Assembly (NCBI GenBank): GCA_003241285.1
Contig: QFOT01000120.1
Span: 1-7,122 of the forward strand
From: Micavibrio aeruginosavorus
GTDB taxonomy: Bacteria; Pseudomonadota; Alphaproteobacteria; Micavibrionales; Micavibrionaceae
Direction: 5' to 3'
DNA length: 7,122 bases
The notes below the pieces were generated by a model that was not told where the DNA came from, searched no databases, and saw only the letters and a list, made by a program, of their open reading frames with translations. The translations under genes and the position numbers were made by a program. Positions 1 through 5,278 of the stretch are shown one piece after another. Numbering within the stretch: the stretch's first letter is position 1; every line of letters starts with the position of its first letter.

Positions 1-49
1 TCACCTCTTTTCGACTATACCAGTAATACGTTAGGAAAGTCGCTATCCC
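1..49. other. Left edge, downstream of the yqaA-like gene
   Basis: No complete gene fits in this stretch. On the minus strand it is the 3' side of the yqaA-like gene. The reading frame of that gene stays open past its TGA (50-52) to the window edge, encoding about 16 further residues (GIATFLTYYWYSRKEV), the first part hydrophobic. I see no terminator hairpin. Whether the rcn operon continues to the left cannot be told from this window. Confidence 0.5.
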
Positions 50-475
50 TCATGTAAAAAACGCAATCAACAAATAGCGTCCGGTTTTTGCGATACCGAC
101 CAACAACAAAAATACCAGAAATTTTTCCTTAAGAATCCCAGCCATAACCGTTATGGGATCACCGATGATCGGAACCCAACTAAGCAGCAAAGACCATTTA
201 CCGTAGCGTTGATATCGTACTTGCGCCCGTTCCAGCGATGCGGCATTTACCGGAAACCATTTCCGATCTTTAAATCGTTCGATAGAGCGGCCCAAACACC
301 AGTTGACGCAAGCCCCCAGCACATTGCCCACGCTTGCCACCCCAACTAACAGCCACGGCGCATAATCTGTTTTTAAAAGCAGGCCCGTTAAAACAGCTTC
401 GGATTGCATGGGCAAAATAGTAGCAGCGGCAAAGGCGATACCGAATAATCCCGCAAGAACTGAAAGTGTTTCCAA
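50..475 (-). CDS. YqaA-like small membrane protein (DedA/VTT superfamily)
   Basis: This is a 141-residue integral inner-membrane protein of the YqaA branch of the DedA/VTT (SNARE-associated) superfamily. Seen: an N-terminal hydrophobic segment with an acidic residue (ILPMQSEAVL, about 20-30), a glycine-rich helix ending in a conserved GN...NW pattern (about 50-60), a basic linker (FKDRKWFP) and the re-entrant-like motif SWVPIIGDP (about 99-107), which matches SWMPVVGD of E. coli YqaA. Its length is close to the 142 residues of E. coli YqaA. The start is a TTG three bases after the rcnA stop codon and in the same frame as rcnA, so translation is probably coupled; no upstream ATG is available. 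The function of YqaA proteins is not established; the superfamily is linked to envelope homeostasis and lipid scrambling. As third gene of the rcn unit it may support metal efflux, but that is inference. Confidence 0.8.
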   Translation of the reverse strand: METLSVLAGLFGIAFAAATILPMQSEAVLTGLLLKTDYAPWLLVGVASVGNVLGACVNWCLGRSIERFKDRKWFPVNAASLERAQVRYQRYGKWSLLLSWVPIIGDPITVMAGILKEKFLVFLLLVGIAKTGRYLLIAFFT

Positions 476-478
476 AAC

Positions 479-1639
479 CTAATGCCCCGGATGGCCGTAG
501 AGAATACCCTGCAACCCATGATATCCGACATAAAGGCCGATCAGCATGATCAAAGCACTAGAGAAATAAGGTGCGCGTCTAGCGAATGTCCCAAATCCCG
601 ACCAGCGGCTTTTGGCATACTTCACGCTGAGAGCGGCGATCACGCCGGATGCGACCATGGTGAGAGCCAGCCCGACGCTGAAACTTAAAACAAGTGCCGC
701 TCCTAAGGTCACTTTTTTAAGCTGCAGGCAGAGGAATAAAACCGTGATGGCCGCTGGGCAGGGAATAAGCCCGCCTGTGAGACCAAACACGATAATTTGT
801 CCTGTCGTCACCTCTCGGCCAGCAAAACGGCGTTTGATGTCATTGGAATGTGCCAGTTCGTGGGCATCCTGATATCCGGTAACGCCAACATCAAGCCCTT
901 CATGATGGTGATGATCGCTTTCTGCATAGACAACATCATAATAATGGCTGTGATCGCCATGTGCCATGCTCAGCCGCGCAGTAAAATTATGCGGCTCTGG
1001 TATTTCATCAATGGATTCCAGATAGGCTCCCTTATTGGCCAGCAGAAAAACCTGACGCGCTCCATCCGGTCTGATGGTTTCGATGGTGCATTCCTGATCG
1101 GCCAAGGATGTTAAGCGGCCCCCTTTTTCAAATGCCAGCCAGAAACGCGGCGGAACCCCGTCTTCCTTGATGGCGAGTTCGGCAATAACACCATGGCCTG
1201 TATCAATACGGCGGACGCCTTCTTCATGAGAATGAGGATGATCGTGGCTATGATCGTGGTCACTTTCGATCTTTTCTTGCCGTTGTTCCGCCCTGATCCG
1301 CATGAGCATCCAAAGAGCAACACCAATAATAAGGATCGCAGATATTAGCTGAAAATAAGGCTCGGATGTCTCTGCATCCCACTGACTGCCAAGATACAAG
1401 CCGCCCATAGCAATCAGCCAGACAACGGCAGTGTGCGATGCTGTTGCGGCCAGTCCTAGCATTACCGCCTGAAACACCGTCCCGCGAATGGCGACGATAA
1501 AGGCCGCCATCATGGTCTTGGAGTGCCCTGGCTCTAAGCCATGCAATGCGCCTAGTAAGATGGCTGTTGGGATAAAAAGCCAGGGAGCGGCACCACCTTG
1601 AGATAGCAATGAAGAAAAATCCAGCATGTGGTGATTCAT
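479..1639 (-). CDS. rcnA: RcnA-type nickel/cobalt efflux permease with inserted domain
   Basis: This is an inner-membrane exporter of Ni(II)/Co(II), 386 residues against 274 for E. coli RcnA. Seen: the metal-site helix HGLEPGHSK (33-41), SHTAVVWLIA (68-77), a first His-rich stretch (DHDHSHDHPHSH, 127-138), then an inserted region (about 146-240), a second His cluster (242-246), YQDAHELAHSNDIKRRF (256-272), the second signature GLTGGLIPCPAAIT (286-299) and two or three further membrane helices. The flanking parts align almost residue for residue with E. coli RcnA, so the function is well supported. The insert has a beta-rich look, with 'IKEDGVPPRFWLAF' and 'PEPHNFTARL' patterns known from the N-terminal domain of CzcB-like adaptor proteins. 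The ATG overlaps the rcnR stop (TAATG), which favours coupled translation. M5 (1627) is an alternative start that fits the E. coli N-terminus better. Confidence 0.93.
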   Translation of the reverse strand: MNHHMLDFSSLLSQGGAAPWLFIPTAILLGALHGLEPGHSKTMMAAFIVAIRGTVFQAVMLGLAATASHTAVVWLIAMGGLYLGSQWDAETSEPYFQLISAILIIGVALWMLMRIRAEQRQEKIESDHDHSHDHPHSHEEGVRRIDTGHGVIAELAIKEDGVPPRFWLAFEKGGRLTSLADQECTIETIRPDGARQVFLLANKGAYLESIDEIPEPHNFTARLSMAHGDHSHYYDVVYAESDHHHHEGLDVGVTGYQDAHELAHSNDIKRRFAGREVTTGQIIVFGLTGGLIPCPAAITVLFLCLQLKKVTLGAALVLSFSVGLALTMVASGVIAALSVKYAKSRWSGFGTFARRAPYFSSALIMLIGLYVGYHGLQGILYGHPGH

Positions 1640-1911
1640 TATTTAAGATATGAACGTAGGATATCCATGAGTTCGTTCGCGCCCTTTGTGCGCTCGCGTT
1701 CATCCTTAATGTTCGCAATATGTTCCTGCACATGCCCATCGATGACTTCAGCCATAAGGCCGCTTATCGCGCCACGCATGGAGGTAATTTGTTGCAAGAT
1801 GTCAAGGCAATCCCGCTGTCCTTCCAAAGACCGCTCTAACCCTTCGGCTTGCCCCCTGATCCGGCGCACCCGGGCCAGAAGCTTTTTCTGATTATGAATC
1901 GTGTGAGCCAT
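1639..1911 (-). CDS. rcnR: RcnR-like Ni/Co-responsive repressor (CsoR/RcnR family)
   Basis: This is a 90-residue all-helical DUF156 repressor, the same length as E. coli RcnR. Visible ligands are H3, C35, H60 and H64, exactly the set used by RcnR for nickel/cobalt; FrmR lacks H64 and CsoR uses a C-H-C set, so a metal sensor of the RcnR type is the best call. Other family features are the RRIRGQAEGL helix (16-25) and QQITSMRGAISGLM (40-53). It is first in a unit with rcnA and the yqaA-like gene. Its apo-form should bind the G-tract operator 14 bp upstream of its start codon and release it when Ni or Co binds, giving autoregulation and induction of efflux. The ribosome binding site is weak (AAAGA about 5 bases upstream). 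The start is supported by the family N-terminus (MAHTI/MSHTI). Confidence 0.93.
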   Translation of the reverse strand: MAHTIHNQKKLLARVRRIRGQAEGLERSLEGQRDCLDILQQITSMRGAISGLMAEVIDGHVQEHIANIKDERERTKGANELMDILRSYLK

Positions 1912-1925
1912 GCATATCTTTCTAT

Positions 1926-1943
1926 AATATAGGGGGGTATATT
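1926..1943. promoter_or_regulatory. RcnR/CsoR-family operator: AATATA-GGGGGG-TATATT
   Basis: A run of six G is flanked by perfectly inverted 6-bp AT-rich arms (AATATA / TATATT). Known RcnR and FrmR operators are G/C tracts flanked by AT inverted repeats (E. coli RcnR: TACT-G6-N-AGTA). The site lies 14 bp upstream of the rcnR ATG and overlaps the predicted -10 region, so bound RcnR would block RNA polymerase. Which protein binds it is inferred from position and pattern. Confidence 0.8.
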
Positions 1944-1964
1944 ATTTTTTAAAAAATATGTCAA
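1936..1964 (-). promoter_or_regulatory. Predicted sigma70-type promoter of rcnR-rcnA-yqaA
   Basis: The minus strand has a perfect TTGACA (-35, 1959-1964), a 17-bp spacer made largely of T6A6, and TATACC (-10, 1936-1941). The -10 is only a 4/6 match and runs into the G/C tract of the operator. The T6A6 spacer (part of a 16-bp palindrome, 1943-1958) is likely intrinsically stiff or bent. The -35 starts only 14 bp after the upstream merR-type gene, and no terminator is visible between them, so read-through from that gene is possible. Confidence 0.65.
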
Positions 1965-1978
1965 GAACTCTTACTAGT

Positions 1979-2371
1979 TTATACCTGATCTTTAAGTGCT
2001 TCTATTACCCGGCAATCGGCAATTAACTCTCGTTTGCATTCATGGATCATTCGAGCGAGTTCTTCCTTAAGGGCCATTAATCGTGTGATCTTACTTTCAA
2101 CAGCGTCGAGTTGGCATTGAGCAATACTGGATGCTTCTTCACACGACGCTTTTGGATCCTCCTGAAGCGAAATCAGCTTGCGTACGTTTTCTAAGTCAAA
2201 TCCTAATTCGCGGGCGTTCCGAATAAAACCTAGCCGACAAACATCATTGTCACCGTAGCGCCTTCGGCCATTGGCTTGGCGGCTCGGAAGCGGTAGTACT
2301 CCGGCACGTTCGTAATAGCGGATAGTTTCAATATTTACACCCGTCAGACGGGATAAGTCGCCAATCTGCAT
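1979..2371 (-). CDS. MerR-family heavy-metal regulator (CadR/PbrR/ZntR type)
   Basis: This is a 130-residue metal-responsive transcription activator. Seen: a winged HTH at the N-terminus (MQIGDLSRLTGVNIETIRYYE...NGRRRY, 1-39), a second DNA-binding part (FIRNARELGF, 49-58), a long dimer helix (about 80-110) and a metal loop. C77, C112 and C120 fall at the positions of the three cysteines of CadR (77/112/119) and PbrR and match ZntR C79/C114/C124, so Zn, Cd or Pb is the likely inducer; the sequence does not say which. The frame is open further upstream (to 2467), but that would cross the promoter. The ATG at 2371 follows AAGGA by five bases and gives the canonical MerR N-terminus. It is divergent from the HMA-CDF operon, which it should activate through the dyad at 2384-2400. 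Confidence 0.9.
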   Translation of the reverse strand: MQIGDLSRLTGVNIETIRYYERAGVLPLPSRQANGRRRYGDNDVCRLGFIRNARELGFDLENVRKLISLQEDPKASCEEASSIAQCQLDAVESKITRLMALKEELARMIHECKRELIADCRVIEALKDQV

Positions 2372-2378
2372 TTTTTCC

Positions 2379-2409
2379 TTGCTCCTGTAGTAACTACAGG
2401 TTCTAGCAT
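2379..2409 (+). promoter_or_regulatory. MerR-type promoter/operator of the cation efflux operon
   Basis: A perfect dyad CCTGTAG-TAA-CTACAGG (2384-2400) sits between TTGCTC (-35, 2379-2384) and TAGCAT (-10, 2404-2409) on the plus strand. The spacer is 19 bp, longer than the normal 17, as in classical MerR, ZntR and PbrR targets, where the activator untwists the DNA to align the boxes. The dyad resembles known CadR/PbrR sites (CTATAGTAACTA core). It also covers the start region of the divergent regulator, so it probably controls both. A weak minus-strand promoter for the regulator may be TCGACA (2422-2427) with TAGAAC (2400-2405). Confidence 0.85.
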
Positions 2410-2437
2410 GCTCTGGAAAAATGTCGAGGATTTGCTC

Positions 2438-3283
2438 ATGAGTGCCGATTTCAGGGTACAATATCAAGTAACAGGAATGGACTGCCCCTCATGCGCGGCA
2501 AAGATCGAAGAAGCGACACGGCGCATTGAAGGTGTCTCAGATGTAAAGGTCTCAATCGCCTCCCAAATCATGACGATTAAGGTGGACAATCCTTCGTCCC
2601 GACTTGTTGCCGTTGAGGACGCCGTGACTTCGCTAGGCTATCGGATTATACGCGTAGGCGAGGAAGATGCAAAATCTGCTGACGGTGATGAGATTCCCGA
2701 TCTTGCTCATATCACGCCTTCATATAAGCGAGCACTCTGGATCGTTATTTTACTTAATGGCGGCTACGGCCTAATTGAAATAGTCGGCAGTTTTTTAGCG
2801 AAATCTCAGGCTTTGCAGGCCGATGCACTAGATTTCGTGGGCGATGGGATGATTTCCTTTCTTGGCCTGATCGCCATTGGCTGGAGCCTTACAGCGCGAG
2901 CCAAAGCAGCACTGCTACAGGGTATTTTTCTCGCTCTTCTAGGGTTAGGTGTCATTGGCTCGACGCTTTATCGTGTGTTTATAGAGCACGAGCCACAAAC
3001 GCTTCTTATGGGTGGATTTGCTTTCGTCGCCTTTTTCGTAAACGTCTTGGCTGCGGTTGTATTAATACCTCACCGTAAAGGCGACGCCAATATGCGTGCC
3101 GTGTGGTTATTTTCACGCAACGACGCAATTGGAAATTTGGCCGTTGTGTTCGCGTCAGTATTGGTCTGGTGGCTAGACTCTTCTTGGCCTGATTTGATAG
3201 TTGCCTTTGCTGTTGCCGGACTCTTTCTCCAATCGGCAAGTATGATCATCCGCGATGCGAAAGCGGATCTGCGTGATGCATGA
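2438..3283 (+). CDS. HMA-domain CDF-type cation efflux transporter
   Basis: This is a 281-residue inner-membrane divalent-cation exporter. Domain order: a cytoplasmic HMA domain (about 5-75) with the metal motif GMDCPSC (C16, C19; the DCxxC form is common in Zn/Cd/Pb proteins), an acidic linker (about 75-90), then six hydrophobic segments (about 98-270). In membrane segment 2 the motif ADALDFVGD supplies D132 and D136 at the positions of the CDF metal site (DxxxD, as in E. coli YiiP). In segment 5 the sequence FSRNDAIGN keeps D229, but F225 stands where CDFs usually have His. The usual cytoplasmic C-terminal CDF domain is absent. An in-frame ATG at 2408 overlaps the -10 box; the ATG at 2438 has GAGGA seven bases upstream, so it was chosen. 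It is the first gene of the operon under the MerR-type promoter. Zn/Cd/Pb/Co are plausible substrates. Confidence 0.85.
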   Translation: MSADFRVQYQVTGMDCPSCAAKIEEATRRIEGVSDVKVSIASQIMTIKVDNPSSRLVAVEDAVTSLGYRIIRVGEEDAKSADGDEIPDLAHITPSYKRALWIVILLNGGYGLIEIVGSFLAKSQALQADALDFVGDGMISFLGLIAIGWSLTARAKAALLQGIFLALLGLGVIGSTLYRVFIEHEPQTLLMGGFAFVAFFVNVLAAVVLIPHRKGDANMRAVWLFSRNDAIGNLAVVFASVLVWWLDSSWPDLIVAFAVAGLFLQSASMIIRDAKADLRDA

Positions 3284-3951
3284 GTTGGAAAAGCTTCTTT
3301 ATATCAGGCATTATTATGCTTTTTGTATCAGGCGCGGCTCCGGCCTATGCCACGCCGTCCATACACAGTCCAGAGATTGAGTTTTTCTATACGGCACTCT
3401 TTCGGAATGGCCTACTTCAAGGTTGGCAAGCAGAATGGCTATTCGATACAGCTCTCAGCGAAATGATAATCGCAGATTTTGATACTGATCAAAATGGCTC
3501 GTTCGAAAAGAATGAAGTGGTTGACCTTAATAAAGCAAGTCTACCTACCCTTCACGATAGCGGATATTTTCTAAACATGCTTGTTGACGGTCATCCAGTA
3601 CCAGTCACCGCCGTAAGTGGTATTAACGCCACAATCGAGAGTGGGCGCGTACGTTATCACTACAAGCTTGGTCTTCTAAACGGTGATGTCGATATTCGAA
3701 AGTCAGAAGTTATAGCTCAAGTTTTAGATCCTACAGGCCTCACAACCTTGATTCCTGCAACCACTTCTGTCCGGCTTGGCAAAGGTGCACCAGCCGATTG
3801 TGTAGTCTTAGCGGAGCAGGCAGACGGCCTTATGCAACAACAAAGACGCAATCGTAGGGGCAGTCTCTTCGGCCCTGTAGTCACAGTTAAATTCTTTACA
3901 GTAATCAGCTTTACTTGCGGGATAGAGCAACAACCCATGGGGGTCAAATGA
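3280..3951 (+). CDS. Secreted DUF1007 family protein with EF-hand loop
   Basis: This is a 223-residue exported protein of the DUF1007 family, which has no assigned reaction but often sits beside Ni/Co or other metal transporters. Seen: a signal peptide (K4, hydrophobic 6-20, likely cleavage AYA/T after residue 24), then a core with AEWLFDTALSEMIIADFD (51-68, close to the family pattern 'EWTFDE.FS..LL.DFD'), a complete 12-residue EF-hand loop (D68, D70, N72, G73, F75, E79) and 'SGYFLNMLVDGHPVPV'. Two cysteines in the mature part (C174, C213) could form a disulfide. Its ATG overlaps the CDF stop codon (ATGA), so translation is coupled. A periplasmic metal-binding or delivery role for the neighbouring exporter is inference. 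The N-terminal HPH motif common in the family is reduced here to a single His (H29). Confidence 0.78.
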   Translation: MSWKSFFISGIIMLFVSGAAPAYATPSIHSPEIEFFYTALFRNGLLQGWQAEWLFDTALSEMIIADFDTDQNGSFEKNEVVDLNKASLPTLHDSGYFLNMLVDGHPVPVTAVSGINATIESGRVRYHYKLGLLNGDVDIRKSEVIAQVLDPTGLTTLIPATTSVRLGKGAPADCVVLAEQADGLMQQQRRNRRGSLFGPVVTVKFFTVISFTCGIEQQPMGVK

Positions 3952-4421
3952 CCAAACCGATTATAGCACTTGCGATTTTGGCGGGTGCGGCAGCAGATCT
4001 TATTGTCAAAGCATGGGCGCGGGCGGTGTTAGAGCCTTATGCAACCTCTCAGGATTTTTTACCATTCCTTTCATTGCGGTTGACGTTCAATAAGGGGGTG
4101 TCGTTTAGTATGTTCTCGGTTGATGGTAACAACGAAAAGTTTGCGTTACTCTTTTTTACCGCACTCGTCACTTTAGCTATCGCTATCTGGGCTTTTCGAA
4201 CGCCCCATGAACGCGAACGCTCAGCTCTCGCCGCTATCGTCGCTGGAGCATTGGGGAACCTGATTGATCGCGCATATTTTGGGAACGTGACCGACTTTCT
4301 AAGCCTGCACTTTGGAACCTTGAATTTATTTGTTTTTAATCTTGCGGACGTTTGGATAAGCCTTGGCGTATTGGCTCTCCTTTTCCTTCAATTTAAGGGT
4401 GATAAACGAGAAGCTAATTAA
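3948..4421 (+). CDS. lspA: Lipoprotein signal peptidase (SPase II)
   Basis: This is a 157-residue inner-membrane aspartyl protease that removes signal peptides from prolipoproteins in front of the lipidated Cys. Seen: four hydrophobic segments, DLIVKAW (17-23), FNKGVSFSMF (47-56), GALGNLIDR (100-108) and the two catalytic aspartates, D116 (VTDF) and D134 (FNLADVWISLG). The length is typical. A TTG further upstream in frame (3915) is rejected in favour of the ATG at 3948, which overlaps the preceding stop as ATGA and has GGGGG a few bases upstream. An lspA copy inside a metal operon is known from pbr-type lead operons and CDF-lspA pairs, so this is probably an accessory copy rather than the housekeeping one. 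No protein in the window shows a clear lipobox, so its local substrate is unknown. Confidence 0.92.
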   Translation: MTKPIIALAILAGAAADLIVKAWARAVLEPYATSQDFLPFLSLRLTFNKGVSFSMFSVDGNNEKFALLFFTALVTLAIAIWAFRTPHERERSALAAIVAGALGNLIDRAYFGNVTDFLSLHFGTLNLFVFNLADVWISLGVLALLFLQFKGDKREAN

Positions 4422-4425
4422 ATAA

Positions 4426-4453
4426 TTGATTTTGCTATATATGTCTATATATA
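4426..4453 (+). promoter_or_regulatory. Predicted arsR operon promoter
   Basis: TTGATT (-35, 4426-4431) and TATATA (-10, 4448-4453) are separated by 16 bp, directly after the lspA stop. Transcription would begin at about 4459-4461, next to or on the arsR ATG. The -10 lies inside the palindrome at 4439-4462, which fits repression by ArsR. Because the DNA is alternating TA, the exact -10 register is uncertain. Confidence 0.55.
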
Positions 4454-4462
4454 TAGACATAT
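4439..4462. promoter_or_regulatory. 24-bp perfect palindrome, probable ArsR operator
   Basis: Two 12-bp arms (ATATGTCTATAT and its exact complement ATATAGACATAT) meet with no spacer, and the last bases are the first two of the arsR ATG. ArsR/SmtB repressors bind such dyads across their own promoters. The site lies between lspA and arsR, covers the predicted -10 and has no U-run, so an operator is more likely than a terminator. Confidence 0.75.
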
Positions 4463-4838
4463 GGACATAAACGAAGCTCTCATAGCCTTCGACGCGCTCT
4501 CGCAGGAAACCCGCCTTCGGGTTTTCCGCCTATTGGTCGAAAACGGGCCAGACGGCGTACCAGCCGGAAAGATTGGTGAAACGCTCGGCATCCCGCATAA
4601 CACCCTGTCCTTTCACCTAAATCACATGAGCAATGCGGATCTGGTTGTATCGCGGCGCGAAGGGCGCTCTATAATTTACAGCGCGAACTTCGATTTCTTC
4701 ACGGGGCTGATCCGCTTCATGATCGAGGATTGCTGCCGTGTTGAATTCGCCAATATCCGCAATGACAAGAAAAAAGGTACATCGGTCATTGAGCTGATGA
4801 ATTGCTGCGAGACGCCATCCAAGAGGAAAAAATCATGA
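4461..4838 (+). CDS. arsR: ArsR/SmtB-family arsenic-responsive repressor
   Basis: This is a 125-residue winged-helix repressor. Seen: the typical N-terminus (ALIAFDALSQETRLRVFRLLVENGP, 6-30), the recognition region (IPHNTLSFHLNHMSNADLV, 44-62) and the beta-wing (SRREGRSIIYSA, 64-75). The classical E. coli ArsR site ELCVCDL is missing. Instead there are paired cysteines at C91-C92, near the place of C95/C96 in the Acidithiobacillus ferrooxidans type of ArsR, and C115-C116 close to the basic C-terminus; these are the likely As(III)/Sb(III) ligands. The ATG follows directly on the operator palindrome and has no Shine-Dalgarno sequence, so the mRNA may be leaderless. It is the first gene of an ars operon, with its stop overlapping the next start (ATGA). 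It probably represses the whole operon until arsenite binds. Confidence 0.9.
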   Translation: MDINEALIAFDALSQETRLRVFRLLVENGPDGVPAGKIGETLGIPHNTLSFHLNHMSNADLVVSRREGRSIIYSANFDFFTGLIRFMIEDCCRVEFANIRNDKKKGTSVIELMNCCETPSKRKKS

Positions 4839-5278
4839 AAATTTCAGAAATAAAAAAATATTTAAATGGTTTAATCGCAGTGAATTTTAAGTTGCCCGAC
4901 GGTTCATACCTGCCGCCCCATTTCCATGTGACGGAAGTGGGCCTTGTGACAAAGCATTTTATCGATTGTGGCGGCACGGAACGCAAGGAAACCGTGGCCA
5001 ATTTCCAGCTTTGGGAAGCTGGCGATTACGATCACAGGCTGGCTCCGCAAAAATTCCTGCATATTCTTAATCTTTGCGAAAAAGTTCTAGGCAAAAATGA
5101 CCTCGATATCGAAGTCGAATACCAGCAAAACACCATCGGCAAATTCGGCCTGGACTTCGACGGCAAAGATTTCATCCTGATCACGAAACAAACCGCCTGC
5201 CTCGCACAGGACGCTTGCGGCATACCCAACAAGGAACAAGCCACATCTTGCTGCTCCCCTACAGGAGGTTGCTGCTAA
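4835..5278 (+). CDS. DUF6428-type ars-operon protein with Cys-rich tail
   Basis: This 147-residue soluble protein has no assigned function. I recognise it as resembling the DUF6428 family, seen in arsenic operons; the family name is from memory. Seen: a conserved-looking core, PPHFHVTEVG (27-36) with H29/H31, KHFIDCGGT (40-48), NFQLWEAGDYDHRLAPQK (56-73), VEYQQNTIGKFGLDFDG (94-110), then a tail with six cysteines (C122, C128, C139, C140, C146, C147), the last four as CC-SPTGG-CC. Such paired cysteines could bind arsenite or another soft metal; this is inference. There is no signal peptide or membrane segment, so it should be cytoplasmic. The ATG at 4835 overlaps the arsR stop and has AGAGGA upstream; an in-frame TTG at 4802 is rejected. 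Its stop overlaps the arsC start (TAATG). Confidence 0.8.
   Translation: MKISEIKKYLNGLIAVNFKLPDGSYLPPHFHVTEVGLVTKHFIDCGGTERKETVANFQLWEAGDYDHRLAPQKFLHILNLCEKVLGKNDLDIEVEYQQNTIGKFGLDFDGKDFILITKQTACLAQDACGIPNKEQATSCCSPTGGCC

Noticed and set aside
797..1114. Plus-strand reading frame of 105 codons opposite rcnA
   Set aside because: It is the antisense of a strongly supported rcnA, has no recognisable domain, and owes its length to the coding bias of rcnA.
1260..1739. Minus-strand frame of 159 codons overlapping rcnA and rcnR
   Set aside because: It runs out of frame through two well-recognised genes and has no protein-family features.
2408..2437. Longer form of the HMA-CDF protein starting at 2408
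   Set aside because: The ATG at 2408 overlaps the -10 box (2404-2409), so it would probably be upstream of or at the transcript start; 2438 has GAGGA at proper distance.
2372..2467. Longer form of the MerR-type regulator starting at 2467
   Set aside because: The extension crosses the dyad and the divergent promoter, lacks family similarity, and the ATG at 2371 has a good ribosome binding site and the canonical N-terminus.
3717..3947. Minus-strand frame opposite the DUF1007 gene end
   Set aside because: It is a shadow of the DUF1007 gene; the basic, low-complexity translation shows no family features.
4439..4462. Palindrome as a terminator for lspA
   Set aside because: It is almost purely A/T, has no loop and no U-run, and it lies on the arsR promoter, so an operator is the better reading.
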